Of a stretch of 64,000 nucleotides of DNA, positions 63,471 to 64,000 are shown piece after piece. A program made the translations under genes and the position numbers. Position 1 is the first letter of the stretch; the number at the start of each line of letters is the position of its first letter. The notes below the pieces were generated by a model. It was not told where the DNA came from, made no database searches, and saw only the letters and a list, made by a program, of their open reading frames with translations. The stretch comes from Typhlomys cinereus. Lineage: Eukaryota > Chordata > Mammalia > Rodentia > Platacanthomyidae. Location: positions 382,001 through 446,000 of the forward strand of contig JALPQD010000395.1 of assembly GCA_023101885.1 (NCBI GenBank). The letters are read 5' to 3'.

Positions 63471-64000
63471 GAGCGTTATGGGGGTGAAGGGTAAGTGAAG
63501 TTGGTCCTCCATGCTGGGGTCAGCCTTCTGATGTTTCAGGGTCGCCCGCACGCCTGTGGCCAACCCCAGTGACGCACTGAGCCAGCCCTGGGTGGAATGG
63601 TGACTCTGTGCGTCGCTGGCACCTCAGCTAACGGGTGGAGATTTTTGTTCACCTTTCCCCCAGGCAAAGCTGGAGCCCTGACCAGGATAAGTGTGGTGCT
63701 ATTTCGAGGTAGGGTCTGGCAGTTGGCCTGACCTCACTGGAAACTCCGCACCAGAGTCTTTCCCAGAACTTAGCTAAACCACTGAGCTCTGACACGAAAC
63801 AGGGACCAGGGGTGAGGGGCGTGCAGGGAGCCCTCGACAGCCGGGCCCCACTCTTGGTGTCTCCAGGCCCATCTACCACAGAGGAGACAAGCCCCGAGTC
63901 TTGGGCAAACCTCTTAAGCTCCGCTCACCAGGCTTGGAAGTGCAGGCCACAGGTGTTTCTGCCTTTTTTTTTTTTTTTACATGTGGAATCTGGGATCTGA

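Larger units (their letters stand above)
60455..64000. other. Intergenic region upstream of Dpm2
   Basis: No functional gene recognised. The next gene expected from human synteny, FAM102A/EEIG1, shows no recognisable exon. Contents in order: unique DNA with a 45-bp tandem duplication (60841-60930), SINEs at 61208-61498 and 61545-61795, a possible L1 fragment, and a further SINE with the Dnajc19 retrocopy. Unique sequence follows to the edge, where a T-run and atgtggaatctgggatctga at 63966-64000 look like the start of another inverted SINE. Confidence 0.55.

Noticed and set aside
63480..64000. Possible 3' end of the next gene (FAM102A/EEIG1) expected from human synteny
   Set aside because: No exon or clear poly(A) signal in the right orientation was recognised, and the final bases look like another SINE, so the gene probably begins beyond the window.

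Overview
The window is nuclear DNA of a rodent. Genes are split into short exons with GT-AG junctions, and the intervening DNA is packed with B1, B2-superfamily, B3-like, B4 and ID SINEs, MIR fragments and CA/GA microsatellites. The commonest B2-superfamily SINE is not the standard mouse or rat B2, so I infer a rodent outside Mus and Rattus. A dipodoid such as a jerboa or jumping mouse is one possibility, but the sequence does not settle the species.

Five protein-coding genes are recognised, all on the minus strand, so each gene's 5' end lies at the higher coordinate. In ascending order they are: Ak1 (adenylate kinase 1; 5' part only, running off the left edge; about 1-5903), St6galnac6 (about 10160-24560), St6galnac4 (about 31370-43450), Pip5kl1 (about 46725-55300) and Dpm2 (about 57655-60310). 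From memory this is the same order and orientation as human 9q34.11, where FAM102A (EEIG1) would come next. No exon of it is recognisable before 64000.

Functionally this is a conserved block of housekeeping and glycan genes. Ak1 balances cytosolic adenine nucleotides. St6galnac6 and St6galnac4 are paralogous Golgi alpha-2,6-sialyltransferases sharing exon sizes and splice phases in their catalytic half. Dpm2 is a membrane subunit of ER dolichol-phosphate-mannose synthase. Pip5kl1 is a PIP5K-like scaffold or pseudokinase. In this sequence Pip5kl1 carries a one-base insertion in its terminal exon, and I could not find its second coding exon.

Between St6galnac4 and Pip5kl1 lies a processed pseudogene of galectin-4 (44668-45640). 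Near the right edge lies a processed pseudogene of Dnajc19/TIM14 (62908-63470), whose poly(A) end was later used as the target of a SINE. CpG-rich promoters sit at the 5' ends of all five genes. That of Ak1 has a TATA/MEF2-type box, that of Dpm2 has two ZNF143-type sites, and that of St6galnac4 overlaps a roughly 51-bp tandem array of GC boxes.

This is an ordinary gene-dense mammalian locus. I saw no sign of a wholly novel system. The items most worth checking are the Pip5kl1 frameshift, the lineage-specific SINE family, the two pseudogenes, an insertion consisting only of poly(A), and the promoter and intronic minisatellites.
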